NCBI GenBank assembly: GCA_947573795.1
Contig: CANPHE010000007.1
Coordinates: 21,498 to 85,497, forward strand
Source: an uncultured Alistipes sp.
GTDB taxonomy: Bacteria > Bacteroidota > Bacteroidia > Bacteroidales > Rikenellaceae
Reading direction: 5' to 3'
DNA length: 64,000 nt
The notes beneath the pieces were generated by a model, which was not told the origin of the DNA, made no database searches, and was given only the letters and a program-made list of their open reading frames with translations. Positions within the stretch are counted from its first letter, which is position 1, and each line of letters opens with the position of its first letter. The position numbers and the translations under genes were made by a program. Positions 32,100-40,606 of the stretch are shown one piece after another.

Positions 32100-33131
32100 A
32101 TGAAACGATGGTTTTTCGCGCTGTGCTGCGTGGTGTCGATGGCGGCCGGACTGGCACAGAAGCCCTACAAGGTGGCTTTCTACAACCTGGAAAATTTCTT
32201 CGACACGATCGACGATCCGGACGTGCTGGACGAGGAGTTCCTGCCCTGTTCGCCCCGCGGGTGGAATACGGCCAAATATACGCGCAAGCTGGCCAATGTC
32301 GAACGCGTGTTGTTCGATATCGCGGCTACGGACCGCATATTTCCGGCAGTCATCGGACTCTCGGAGGTCGAGAACCGCTCGGTGCTCGAAGATATCGTCG
32401 CGTCGCCCCGTCTGGCTGCGGCCGATTATCGCATCGTGCACTACGATTCGCCCGACGCCCGCGGGGTCGACGTGGCGTTCCTCTACCGTCCGGCGGTCTT
32501 CCACTTGCAGGGGAGCCGTGCCGTGCGGACCGTCGTTCCGCAGTTGCCGAACTTCCGCACGCGCGATATCCTGACGATGTGGGGCACGATCGATTCGCTG
32601 CCGTTCTATTTCATGGTGGTGCACTGGCCTTCGCGACTGGGCGGTCGCGAAGCCTCGGAGTTCAAGCGCGTGGCCGTCGGCGAGCAGATGCGGCGTCTGG
32701 CCGATTCGGTGCTTCGGGCCGATCCGGCGACGCGCGTCGTGGCGATGGGCGACTTCAACGACGATCCTTCGGACCGCAGCCTGACCGAAGGCCTCGGAGC
32801 CCGGGGCCGGGTGCGGGACCTTGCTCCCGGGGACTTCTTCAACCCCTTCGCCGCGATGCACCGGGCCGGGCTGGGAACGCTGGCCTACGGCGATCGGTGG
32901 AACCTGTTCGACAACATCGTCGTCTCGGCGAACATGGTCGAAGACGCGGACGGCGGCATGCGGCTGGTGCAGGCCCCCGGATCGAAATACTACGGTGCGA
33001 TCTTCCGCCGTCCCTATATGGTGCAGCAGGAGGGACAGTTCAAGGGATATCCCCTGCGGACGTATGTCGGCAATAATTTCCAGGGCGGGTTCAGCGACCA
33101 CTTCCCGGTCTATATCTATTTCGCGCGTTGA
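32100..33131 (+). CDS. Endonuclease/exonuclease/phosphatase family secreted nuclease
   Basis: The 343-residue enzyme carries a signal peptide without lipobox (MKRWFFALCCVVSMAAGLAQ), so it is probably periplasmic. The DNase I-like fold is complete: YNLENFFD, the metal Glu in LSEVENR, the VHWPSR His, GDFNDDPSD and the final SDHFPV dyad. In this setting it is likely to degrade imported oligonucleotides or release phosphate from them. It belongs to the same operon, 85 bases after the NUC1 gene. Confidence 0.9.
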   Translation: MKRWFFALCCVVSMAAGLAQKPYKVAFYNLENFFDTIDDPDVLDEEFLPCSPRGWNTAKYTRKLANVERVLFDIAATDRIFPAVIGLSEVENRSVLEDIVASPRLAAADYRIVHYDSPDARGVDVAFLYRPAVFHLQGSRAVRTVVPQLPNFRTRDILTMWGTIDSLPFYFMVVHWPSRLGGREASEFKRVAVGEQMRRLADSVLRADPATRVVAMGDFNDDPSDRSLTEGLGARGRVRDLAPGDFFNPFAAMHRAGLGTLAYGDRWNLFDNIVVSANMVEDADGGMRLVQAPGSKYYGAIFRRPYMVQQEGQFKGYPLRTYVGNNFQGGFSDHFPVYIYFAR

Positions 33132-33162
33132 GGCGGACGTTTCCCAAAATCATCCATAATCC

Positions 33163-35919
33163 ATGAAAAGAATTTACCTTATTCTCTTGTTGGCGCTCCT
33201 CGCACCTCCTCTGTTCGCCCAAAGCGGCGGCATCGAGGGCAGGGTCGTGTCGCGCGGGGGCCGCGTGCCGCTCGCGGGTGTGCGCGTCGAGTTGCAGCCG
33301 CTCGGGGCCTCCGTCGTTTCGGACGACGAGGGCCGCTTCCTGCTCGAGCATATTCCTGCGGGCGATTATGCGCTGCGCTTCGAGACCGCGGAGTTCGAGC
33401 CCCTGACCGTCGCCGTGCGCGTCGGCGCGACGCTGCGCGATATCCGCCAGGTCGTGCTGGTTCCCGACATGCCGCGCCAGACGCTCGACGATGCCGTCTT
33501 CGCGGAATTCGATACCGAGACGGCGGACGACGCCCAGTCGTTGCCCACTTCGCTCGCTGCATCGAAAGACGTCTTCGACAATATCGCGTCGTATAAATTC
33601 AGCGAGATGCGGTTCAACCTGCGCGGTTACGATTCGCAGTACCAGGATGTCTACATGAACGGTATTCCGCTCAACGATGCCGTGACGGGTTATACCCCCT
33701 GGTCGTTGTGGAGCGGTCTGAACGATGCGGTCCGCAATCAGGAGATCACGCGCGGACTCGGCGTCTCGGAAGTCGGACTGGGCGGCATCGGCGGCGTGAC
33801 GAATATCCTCACCGCTCCGTCGCAGATGCGCAAGGGGCTGCGGGTGAGCCTGGCCAACGGCAATGCGATGTACCGGTTTCGGGCGATGGCTACCTATGCT
33901 TCGGGATATCAGGACAACGGCTGGTCCTACGTCTTTTCGCTCTCGACGCGTCAGGGCGGCAACTCCTATGTCGATGGCGTATACTACAACGCCTACGGCT
34001 ATTTCGGCGCCGTGGAGAAGCGTTTCGCCGACCGTCATCGCCTGACGCTGACGCTGCTCGGCGCCCCGACCGAGCGCGGCGCGCAGCAGGCTGCCACCGA
34101 GGAGGTCTACGACCTGGTGGGCAACCATTATTACAACCCCAACTGGGGCTGGCAGGACGGCAAGAAGCGAAACGCCCGTGTGCGCGACAGCCACGAACCG
34201 ATCGTCGTGCTGAACTATACGTTCGACATTACGGAACGTTGGCGTCTGTCGCTGGCCACGTCGCTGCGTTTCGGACAGAACGGCTATTCGGCGCTGACGT
34301 GGCAGAACGGCCCCGATCCGCGTCCGGACTATTACCGCTACCTGCCGAGTTATTTCGCGGCGGACGGCGATCGCCGGGGCGCTGCGTGGCAGGCGGTCTA
34401 CTGGCAAGCCAACTACCTCGATATCCGACACTTCGACTGGGACGGCATGTACGAGACCAACGGGATGCAGCACGATCCGATCGATGCTGCGACGTACGGC
34501 CCCGGGCGTCGTTCGAATTACATGGTCGAGGAGCGCCATACGGATCAGCTCGACTGGAATTTCGTAGCTTCGTTCGCGCATCGTTTCCGCAACGATTCGC
34601 GGCTCAACGGTGGTGTCGGGCTGCGCCGCAACCGGACCGCCTACTACTCCGAGGTCAAGGACCTGCTGGGCGGCGACTATTGGGCCGATATCGACAAATT
34701 CGCCGAGCGCGATTTCGGGTCGGACGTCACGGCCTACCAGAACAACCTGGATTACTACGAGAAGTACGGACATGCGCATGCCGCCCGGACGGGGGATAAG
34801 ATCAGCTACAACTACTATGCGCATCTGATTCGTGCACGGGGATGGCTCTCCTATGCGTTCAACGTCGGCGGTCTGGCTGTCGCGCTGGGCGCCGAAGCGG
34901 GTTATGCTTCTCTGTGGCGCGAGGGTCTGTGGCGCAAAGGTCTCTTCGCCGACAATTCGAAAGGCGATTCCAAGACACTGCGCTACTTCACCTATCGGGG
35001 GAAGATCAATCTCGCCTATCGATTCTCGGGGGCTCATGCCATCGAGGCCAATGCCGTGTGGATGCAGGAGGCGCCTCGGTTCCAGGCGGCGTTCGTTTCG
35101 CCCCGCACACGCAACACCACGACGCCGGGTATCGATGCCGAGCGGGTGCTGGGCGTCGATCTCTCCTACGATTTGCGCATCGGCGATGCGAAATTCCGCG
35201 TTTCGGGGTATTATACGCGTATTTACGACCAGTCGAAGGTCATTTCCTATTACGACGACGTGGCGGCGACCTATACGAACTTCGTCATGACGGGCGTGGA
35301 CAAACTCCATTTCGGTCTGGAAGCGGCGCTTTCGGTGCCCCTCTACCGGGGGCTGACGTTGAACGGGGCCGTAAGCTGGGGACAGTATACCTACGATTCG
35401 AACCCCGAGTATCTCCAGACGCAGGACAACAGCGGCGACATCATCTCCGCCGGGCGTGTCTACTGGAAGGACCTGCGGGTGGAGAGTACGCCGCAGACGG
35501 CCGTCAACGTCGGGTTGTCCTACCGCACGCGCAACAATATTTTCCTCTCGGCCGATTTCAACTATTACAACAACATGTACCTTTCGATGAGCCCCGTTTA
35601 CCGCACGGACGCCGTGATTACGAGTGGCATGGCTGCCGAGGATGTCGCACGGCTGCGGCGTCAGGAGAAATTCGCTGCGGCGCATACGCTCAACGCCAGC
35701 GTGGGCAAGAACTGGTATATCCGTCGTCTCTATACGTTGGGTTTCAGCCTCGAAGTGAAGAACATCCTGAATGACCAGGACATCCGTACGGGCGGTTACG
35801 AACAGACGCGTCTGCGGAAAAACAACGAGACGACCGTTACCTCGTACGAACCGTTCGACGCCAAATATTTCTACCTGTTCGGTACGACCTATTATCTGAA
35901 TCTTTATTTCCGTTTCTGA
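33163..35919 (+). CDS. TonB-dependent receptor
   Basis: The 918-residue outer-membrane transporter has a signal peptide, a carboxypeptidase-regulatory-like domain (about residues 20-105, beginning GGIEGRVVSRGGRVPLAGV), a plug domain (about 110-220, with FNLRGYDSQYQDVYMNGIPL) and a long barrel ending LYFRF. It should move a ligand across the outer membrane with energy from TonB-ExbBD. No SusD-like partner is present; the DUF5689 lipoproteins may take that place. The two nucleases directly upstream suggest that the cargo is nucleic-acid fragments. Confidence 0.93.
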   Translation: MKRIYLILLLALLAPPLFAQSGGIEGRVVSRGGRVPLAGVRVELQPLGASVVSDDEGRFLLEHIPAGDYALRFETAEFEPLTVAVRVGATLRDIRQVVLVPDMPRQTLDDAVFAEFDTETADDAQSLPTSLAASKDVFDNIASYKFSEMRFNLRGYDSQYQDVYMNGIPLNDAVTGYTPWSLWSGLNDAVRNQEITRGLGVSEVGLGGIGGVTNILTAPSQMRKGLRVSLANGNAMYRFRAMATYASGYQDNGWSYVFSLSTRQGGNSYVDGVYYNAYGYFGAVEKRFADRHRLTLTLLGAPTERGAQQAATEEVYDLVGNHYYNPNWGWQDGKKRNARVRDSHEPIVVLNYTFDITERWRLSLATSLRFGQNGYSALTWQNGPDPRPDYYRYLPSYFAADGDRRGAAWQAVYWQANYLDIRHFDWDGMYETNGMQHDPIDAATYGPGRRSNYMVEERHTDQLDWNFVASFAHRFRNDSRLNGGVGLRRNRTAYYSEVKDLLGGDYWADIDKFAERDFGSDVTAYQNNLDYYEKYGHAHAARTGDKISYNYYAHLIRARGWLSYAFNVGGLAVALGAEAGYASLWREGLWRKGLFADNSKGDSKTLRYFTYRGKINLAYRFSGAHAIEANAVWMQEAPRFQAAFVSPRTRNTTTPGIDAERVLGVDLSYDLRIGDAKFRVSGYYTRIYDQSKVISYYDDVAATYTNFVMTGVDKLHFGLEAALSVPLYRGLTLNGAVSWGQYTYDSNPEYLQTQDNSGDIISAGRVYWKDLRVESTPQTAVNVGLSYRTRNNIFLSADFNYYNNMYLSMSPVYRTDAVITSGMAAEDVARLRRQEKFAAAHTLNASVGKNWYIRRLYTLGFSLEVKNILNDQDIRTGGYEQTRLRKNNETTVTSYEPFDAKYFYLFGTTYYLNLYFRF

Positions 35920-35937
35920 CGGCGAAGCGGAAAAAAC

Positions 35938-36972
35938 ATGCGCATTATGAAAAGAATCTTTCAATGCTTTGCGGTCGCCGTGCTGCTGCTCTCGGCGGGA
36001 TGCTATAACGATTACGACGCTCCGGGACCGGGACGGGTCTATACCGACGCCGATTTCGAGGCCGAGGGGCTGACCTATATTCCCATTCGCGAGGTCAAGG
36101 CCCGTTTCCGGGCGGCCAATCCGGGGATGAACGACGGTTCGGTCGCCTCGTGGCCGATCGAAGAACCGCTCTATACGCGCGGCAAGGTCGTGTCGAGCGA
36201 CCGGGCCGGGAATATCTACAAATCGCTCTACATCTACGATGCGGGGAGCGGCTCGGCCATCGAGCTGAAGCTCACGTCGGGCAACTATTTGTTCCATCCC
36301 GTCGGACAGATCGTCTACGTGAAGTTGCAGGGGCTCGTCGTCGGGAACTACCGGGGGATGCTGAGTATCGGTTCGGCATCGGGTTCGGCGGCCTACTCGA
36401 ACGACAATATCGAGAGCTCGGTCGTGCGTGCGGAGCATATTTTCCGGGGCGAGCAGCAGGCGATGCTGCCTTCGGACACGCTCGTCGTCACGCCGCAGAA
36501 TTATAGGACGGTCCTTTCGGACGACGATCTGGGACGGCTGGTCCGTTTCGAAGGGTTGTACAGCCGTTTCGGAAAGGCGCAGTGGGGCTATCAAAACCTT
36601 TTTCCCAACTATTTCGCCAATTCGACCTCGTACGATGCGACCTCTCCCGGATGGGAGGATATCGACGAGTGGGCTACCTGGGCCGCTTTCCGGCGCGAAC
36701 CTTTCCCGGGCGGCGAAGGGTTCGTGGATACCTATTTTTACGGCTCGGCGTGGTTCACCTACGGCGATCTTTCGGGCAGCTACGGGCGATACACCCCCGG
36801 AAACTATGTCGTCCGAACGAGCGGTTACAGCTCGTTCCGCGACGAACGCATTCCGACCGACGGCACGCAGGTCGACCTTACGGCGATCTATACCAAATTC
36901 ACCAACGGTTCCGGCGGCAATGTCTCCTATCAGCTGACATTGTGCAGCGCAAGAGACGTCGAGGTGAAATGA
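35938..36972 (+). CDS. DUF5689 lipoprotein
   Basis: The 344-residue lipoprotein has the lipobox LLLSAGC and a DUF5689-type domain: LTYIPIREVKARF, then RGKVVSSDRAGNIYKSLYI, GQIVYVKLQGLVVGNYRGM and a C-terminal OB-like strand set. It shares these features with the DUF5689 regions of the 927-residue protein at the head of the locus. It probably binds ligand for the adjacent receptor; this is inferred from the operon. ATG codons at 35938 and 35947 are both possible. Confidence 0.82.
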   Translation: MRIMKRIFQCFAVAVLLLSAGCYNDYDAPGPGRVYTDADFEAEGLTYIPIREVKARFRAANPGMNDGSVASWPIEEPLYTRGKVVSSDRAGNIYKSLYIYDAGSGSAIELKLTSGNYLFHPVGQIVYVKLQGLVVGNYRGMLSIGSASGSAAYSNDNIESSVVRAEHIFRGEQQAMLPSDTLVVTPQNYRTVLSDDDLGRLVRFEGLYSRFGKAQWGYQNLFPNYFANSTSYDATSPGWEDIDEWATWAAFRREPFPGGEGFVDTYFYGSAWFTYGDLSGSYGRYTPGNYVVRTSGYSSFRDERIPTDGTQVDLTAIYTKFTNGSGGNVSYQLTLCSARDVEVK

Positions 36973-36974
36973 CA

Positions 36975-37003
36975 GAAGCGGCGGCCCGAAAGGCCGCCGC
37001 TTC
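36975..37003. terminator. 12-bp hairpin between convergent genes
   Basis: GAAGCGGCGGCC (36975-36986) pairs perfectly with GGCCGCCGCTTC (36992-37003) around a five-base loop, just after the DUF5689 stop and just past the sulfatase stop on the other strand. No T tract follows. Confidence 0.55.
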
Positions 37004-37006
37004 GCG

Positions 37007-39064
37007 TTATCGTTCGTTCCACTTGCAGGAGGTCTGGTAATAGTAGACCGCCCGGTCGATCTGCCCCCCCCCGCATACGTCCAGCGGTTCGAGGTTGTGG
37101 GGGTCTTCGTCGGTCGGTACGACGCGATATTGTTCGACTTGCCGCACGGGCGAGAGCACCGTGAAGATGTCGCCTTCCAGATAGCCAAGGTCCTGATAGG
37201 TGGCGATGAAGGCGCGGTTTTCGTAGCCGGGCTCGAAGACGCTGCGGCCGAAGAAATGGGATTCGTATTCGAGGCCCAGGAGCGACAGCAGGGTAGGCAT
37301 CAGGTCGATCTGCGAGACGGTGCCTTCGATGCGCTGGGGTTCTACGAAGCCCGGGGCGTAAATCAGCGCCGGGATGTGGTATTTGCGCAGCGGAATCTCC
37401 GTGCGTCCGGCGCTCGAAGCGCAGTGGTCGGCCGTGATGAGGAAGATCGTATCGTCGAACCAGGCGTGTTGCGAGGCTTCGGCGAAGAACTGTCCGAGGG
37501 CGTAATCGGTGTACATCACGCCGCCGTTGCGCGATTTGGCGTCGTGCGGGATGGAGATTTTCCCGGCGGGGTAGGTGAACGGACGGTGGTTGCTGACCGT
37601 CATGACATGGGCGAAGAAGGGGGCTTCTCCCGCAGCCTGTTCGTCGAGCGTGCGGATCACCTTGCGGTAGGCGTCCTCGTCGCAGACGCCCCAGATGTTG
37701 GCGAACGTGATCTCCTCGGGAGCGTATTGCCGCTGGTCCACGATGTCGTAGCCGTTGCCCGAGAAGAAGGTTTCCATGTTGTCGAAATAGCTGTTGCCGC
37801 CGTAGAAATAGGTCACGCGATAGCCTTTGTCGCGCAGAACGGCCCCCGTAGAGTGCATGCCGCCGTTGTTGCGCCGTTTGATGATGCTCTGACCCGGGCA
37901 GGGCGGCAGCGAGAGCGTCACGGCCTCCAGCCCGCGCACGGTGCGGTTGCCGGTGGCGTAGACCCGTTCGAAGGCCAGGCTGCGGTCGTAGAGCGAATCG
38001 AGCGTCGGCGTGAGATGCTGCGTATTGCCGAAATGCTCCAGGAACGAGGCGCTCATGCTCTCGATCGTGATGAGCACGATGTTGCGGCGGCGCTCGGTGC
38101 TGTCGGGGCGGACGATGCGGCGGTTCTCCGCTTCGCTGCCGTAGGTGCGGTGGATGAAGGCTTCGGCCTCATCGGCGGGGCGTGTAATGTAAAAACGGTC
38201 GTAGCTCAGTTCGTTCTTGACGAAAGCGTCGTAGAGCTTATAGAGTCCGTTGGCCTGCAATTCGTTGACGTAGACGTTCGGACTGTTTTGGAACCGGGTG
38301 TCGAATTGCAGCAGCGCGATGCTCGCGGCGAAGGCTGCGAGGTAGAGGGGCGCTGCGACGGCTTTCCACCGCCAGCCGATCCAGGCGTCCGTGGAGCGCA
38401 GTTCCTTGCGGAATCCGTACCAGAGGATCGCCAGCGTGACGATGAGGATCGCGGCCGCCATCGGCAACACGGGGTAGGACTCCATGATGTTGCCCACGAC
38501 CTCGTTGGTGTAGATCAGGTAGTCCACGGCGATGAAGTTGTAGCGCACGCCGAATTCGTTCCAGAAAAGGTATTCGCTCACGCCGTTGAAGACGATGGCT
38601 CCGACGTAGAGGGCGAGGATCACCGTGAACCAGATGCAGGTCCACGTGCTGCGCATTCCGGGGCGCAGCAGACGCAGGGCGAAGCTCGCGGCCCAGTAGC
38701 CCAGCACGCTCGCAGCGATGGTCGGGACGACGCTGCCGTACTCGTCGAAGATCGTGTTGCAGAAGGCGACGTAGCAGAATGCCGCGACGAGCACGCCGAG
38801 AATCGCATAGCCCCACGGTTTGCGGTACTTCCGTTCCGAGACGCTCATTAGGAAGAGCCACAGGAAGAGGAATCCGATGGTCGCGGCGCAAAGATCGTTC
38901 ACGGCGCCCAGCAGGAATATGCGGCACCATTCGCCCAATGAGAATCCGAGTTCGGTGGTCTGTTCGTTGAACGGCAATACGATGCGCAGAATGGCGCCGA
39001 CGGCGAGCGTCAGCGCAACCAGTTTGAGGTAGAGACTGCCGAGCAGTCCGAGGCTTTTTCGCAT
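37007..39064 (-). CDS. LTA synthase family / sulfatase-like membrane phosphotransferase
   Basis: The 685-residue protein has five or so N-terminal membrane segments (to about residue 245) and a C-terminal extracytoplasmic alkaline-phosphatase-fold domain. The metal Glu is in ITIESMSASFLE and the Thr nucleophile is in ATGNRTVRGLEA; FYGGNSYFDNM, HVMTVSNHRPFTYP and ITADHCASSAGRTE are the other family motifs. Such enzymes move phosphoglycerol or phosphoethanolamine groups to envelope polymers. Nine G of the coding strand (37064-37072) lie about 20 codons before the stop, so slippage would alter only the tail. Confidence 0.88.
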   Translation of the reverse strand: MRKSLGLLGSLYLKLVALTLAVGAILRIVLPFNEQTTELGFSLGEWCRIFLLGAVNDLCAATIGFLFLWLFLMSVSERKYRKPWGYAILGVLVAAFCYVAFCNTIFDEYGSVVPTIAASVLGYWAASFALRLLRPGMRSTWTCIWFTVILALYVGAIVFNGVSEYLFWNEFGVRYNFIAVDYLIYTNEVVGNIMESYPVLPMAAAILIVTLAILWYGFRKELRSTDAWIGWRWKAVAAPLYLAAFAASIALLQFDTRFQNSPNVYVNELQANGLYKLYDAFVKNELSYDRFYITRPADEAEAFIHRTYGSEAENRRIVRPDSTERRRNIVLITIESMSASFLEHFGNTQHLTPTLDSLYDRSLAFERVYATGNRTVRGLEAVTLSLPPCPGQSIIKRRNNGGMHSTGAVLRDKGYRVTYFYGGNSYFDNMETFFSGNGYDIVDQRQYAPEEITFANIWGVCDEDAYRKVIRTLDEQAAGEAPFFAHVMTVSNHRPFTYPAGKISIPHDAKSRNGGVMYTDYALGQFFAEASQHAWFDDTIFLITADHCASSAGRTEIPLRKYHIPALIYAPGFVEPQRIEGTVSQIDLMPTLLSLLGLEYESHFFGRSVFEPGYENRAFIATYQDLGYLEGDIFTVLSPVRQVEQYRVVPTDEDPHNLEPLDVCGGGQIDRAVYYYQTSCKWNER

Positions 39065-39087
39065 GGCAGAAATGTCTGATATCGTTG

Positions 39088-39095
39088 CAAAGTTA
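39088..39095 (-). promoter_or_regulatory. -7 box upstream of the LTA-synthase-like gene
   Basis: TAACTTTG reads on the minus strand at 39095-39088, 23 bases before the start codon. The -33 box is not recognisable. The remaining 39096-39264 holds no gene I can support. Confidence 0.45.
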
Positions 39096-39264
39096 ATTAT
39101 TTCGGTGGGAATATGCGCCTGTCGAGGGGCGAATTCGTTTTAAAAGCGGGGAAATGGCTTCGGCGGTAGGGGCCGAACCCAACAAATCTTTGCGCTGGAG
39201 AGGCTGCGGCGCGCGATCGTACGAGCCGGGCGCAAGTTGTGTCCGCGAAACCGATCGGCTTTTG

Positions 39265-39714
39265 CTACCTGCTGATCCGCAGATGCCACATGATGCGCAA
39301 CAACTGTCGCCGCACCCACTCCGGAACGGCGAGCCACAGCCGCGACTGAATCCGCCAGCGGCGCGAGGCGCAGTCGACGATCCGCCCCGAAGGCCGCACG
39401 ACGCAAACCATGCGGGCCACGATATCGTCCGACGTGCACTGTTCGCGCAGGCGGTAGTTGCCGTCGCCGGCCAGGAGAAAATGCGCTCCGTCGCGTCGGA
39501 GTATCCGGTGGAGGATATGTTGTCCCCGGTAGCGGAACAGCACTACGTCGCCCGGGCGGAGCCGGCGGACGTCGCATCGCCGCAGCACGACCGTATCCCG
39601 CTCCTGGCGCAGCAGCGGGCGCATGCTGTGCCCCTTCATGCGGATACGCACGTCTTCGCCTTCGGTCAAAACCTGTTCGACCTGTTCGAAAAACAGTCGG
39701 TTGGGCAGCAGCAT
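39265..39714 (-). CDS. S24/S26 family peptidase, SipW-like
   Basis: The 149-residue protein has the signal-peptidase-type motif GHSMRPLL (residues about 28-35, catalytic Ser), LRPGDVVLFRYRG, and LHRILRRDGAHFLLAGDGN with a His where classical signal peptidases have Lys. A Ser-His pair of this kind is known from SipW-like enzymes. No clear membrane segment is seen, unlike true signal peptidases. It follows the HprK-like kinase gene by one base, in a cluster with an ABC exporter, so it may process a small exported peptide. No precursor gene was found. Confidence 0.75.
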   Translation of the reverse strand: MLLPNRLFFEQVEQVLTEGEDVRIRMKGHSMRPLLRQERDTVVLRRCDVRRLRPGDVVLFRYRGQHILHRILRRDGAHFLLAGDGNYRLREQCTSDDIVARMVCVVRPSGRIVDCASRRWRIQSRLWLAVPEWVRRQLLRIMWHLRISR

Positions 39715-39715
39715 C

Positions 39716-40606
39716 TCAATTGCGTTTTGTGTCGGCTTCGGAAATGCCGAATACGGTGTCGTGGGCTAGTCGGGCTGCCGCGGCGTCGGGCAGGCAGGCC
39801 AGATGGTAGACCGGAACGCGGGCGATCGTCTCCGAAACGATGTCGTACAAGGCGTCCTGCAAACGTTCGTCGCGGGCGAAGGCCGGGGGGACCGACGGCA
39901 GCAGCGCCCCGAGTGCTTCGAGCGTGCGCAGTCGCCGGATGCGGTTTTCGGGGGCCTGCGAGAGCCGCACGACGGCGGCGATGGGCAGGCAAACGTTGTG
40001 GTAGCAGGGGGTCTTGCCGCTCCAGGGCGAGCCGTAGACCCGGGCTTCGCCGCTGAGGACCGAGACGATCGGACTGTCGTCGTTCAGGAGCCGGGCTCCG
40101 GCGATATGTTCGCGCCACAACCGCGTGTGGGTGCTCTTTCCCGTTCCCGATTCGCCCAGGAACAGTACGGCTTTGCCGCGGCAGGCGATCACCGACGCGT
40201 GGAAGGCCGTCGACCGCTCGCGTACGGCCGTCAGGTTGTAGAGGGTCCACAGCCCGAAGCGCAGCAGGGCCGGATCGTGGGCCGTCGTGTAGTCGGTCGT
40301 CGCTTCTGCTCGGTCGAAGCGCTTACGGAAGCGTGCCGGGGCGGAGCCGTCGCGCGGCGTTATCTCCAGCAGATATCCGTCGGCGTCGCTTCCGAAGCGG
40401 CAGTCGGCGTCGGCATCGGCGAAGTCGAACCGGTCGAGTTCGCGGTAGTCGGGCTGGGGCTGAAGGTCGGCGCCGTCCGTGCGGAGCGTTAGCCGCGGCA
40501 CCTCGCAGGAGTCCGGTGCGGCGAAGGGGGCGAGGGCCCGGGCGAAAGGTCGGGCGAGCAGCGGTTCGGGCAGTTCGACCGGTATGTCGGCGATTCGGTA
40601 TATCAT
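39716..40606 (-). CDS. HprK-like kinase (PEP carboxykinase/HPr kinase fold)
   Basis: The 296-residue protein has the P-loop GESGTGKST near residue 152, preceded by FHASVIACRGKAVLFL and followed by LLNDDSPIVSV and VYGSPWSGKT, as in HPr kinase-like proteins. The N-terminal half does not look like true HprK, and no HPr gene is nearby. Related kinases accompany RiPP, including lasso-peptide, gene clusters. The start overlaps the ABC transporter stop by four bases, so these genes are co-expressed. Its substrate is unknown. Confidence 0.7.
   Translation of the reverse strand: MIYRIADIPVELPEPLLARPFARALAPFAAPDSCEVPRLTLRTDGADLQPQPDYRELDRFDFADADADCRFGSDADGYLLEITPRDGSAPARFRKRFDRAEATTDYTTAHDPALLRFGLWTLYNLTAVRERSTAFHASVIACRGKAVLFLGESGTGKSTHTRLWREHIAGARLLNDDSPIVSVLSGEARVYGSPWSGKTPCYHNVCLPIAAVVRLSQAPENRIRRLRTLEALGALLPSVPPAFARDERLQDALYDIVSETIARVPVYHLACLPDAAAARLAHDTVFGISEADTKRN

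Noticed and set aside
33091..37188. Open frame of 1365 codons on the minus strand across the TonB receptor and its neighbours
   Set aside because: It is antisense to four genes with clear motifs; its composition (rich in Arg, Val, His) is that of a GC-rich shadow frame, with no signal or domain.
39140..39577. Possible small peptide precursor gene downstream of the SipW-like peptidase
   Set aside because: The only frame there overlaps the peptidase gene, is Arg/Pro-rich and lacks leader-core features or a promoter.
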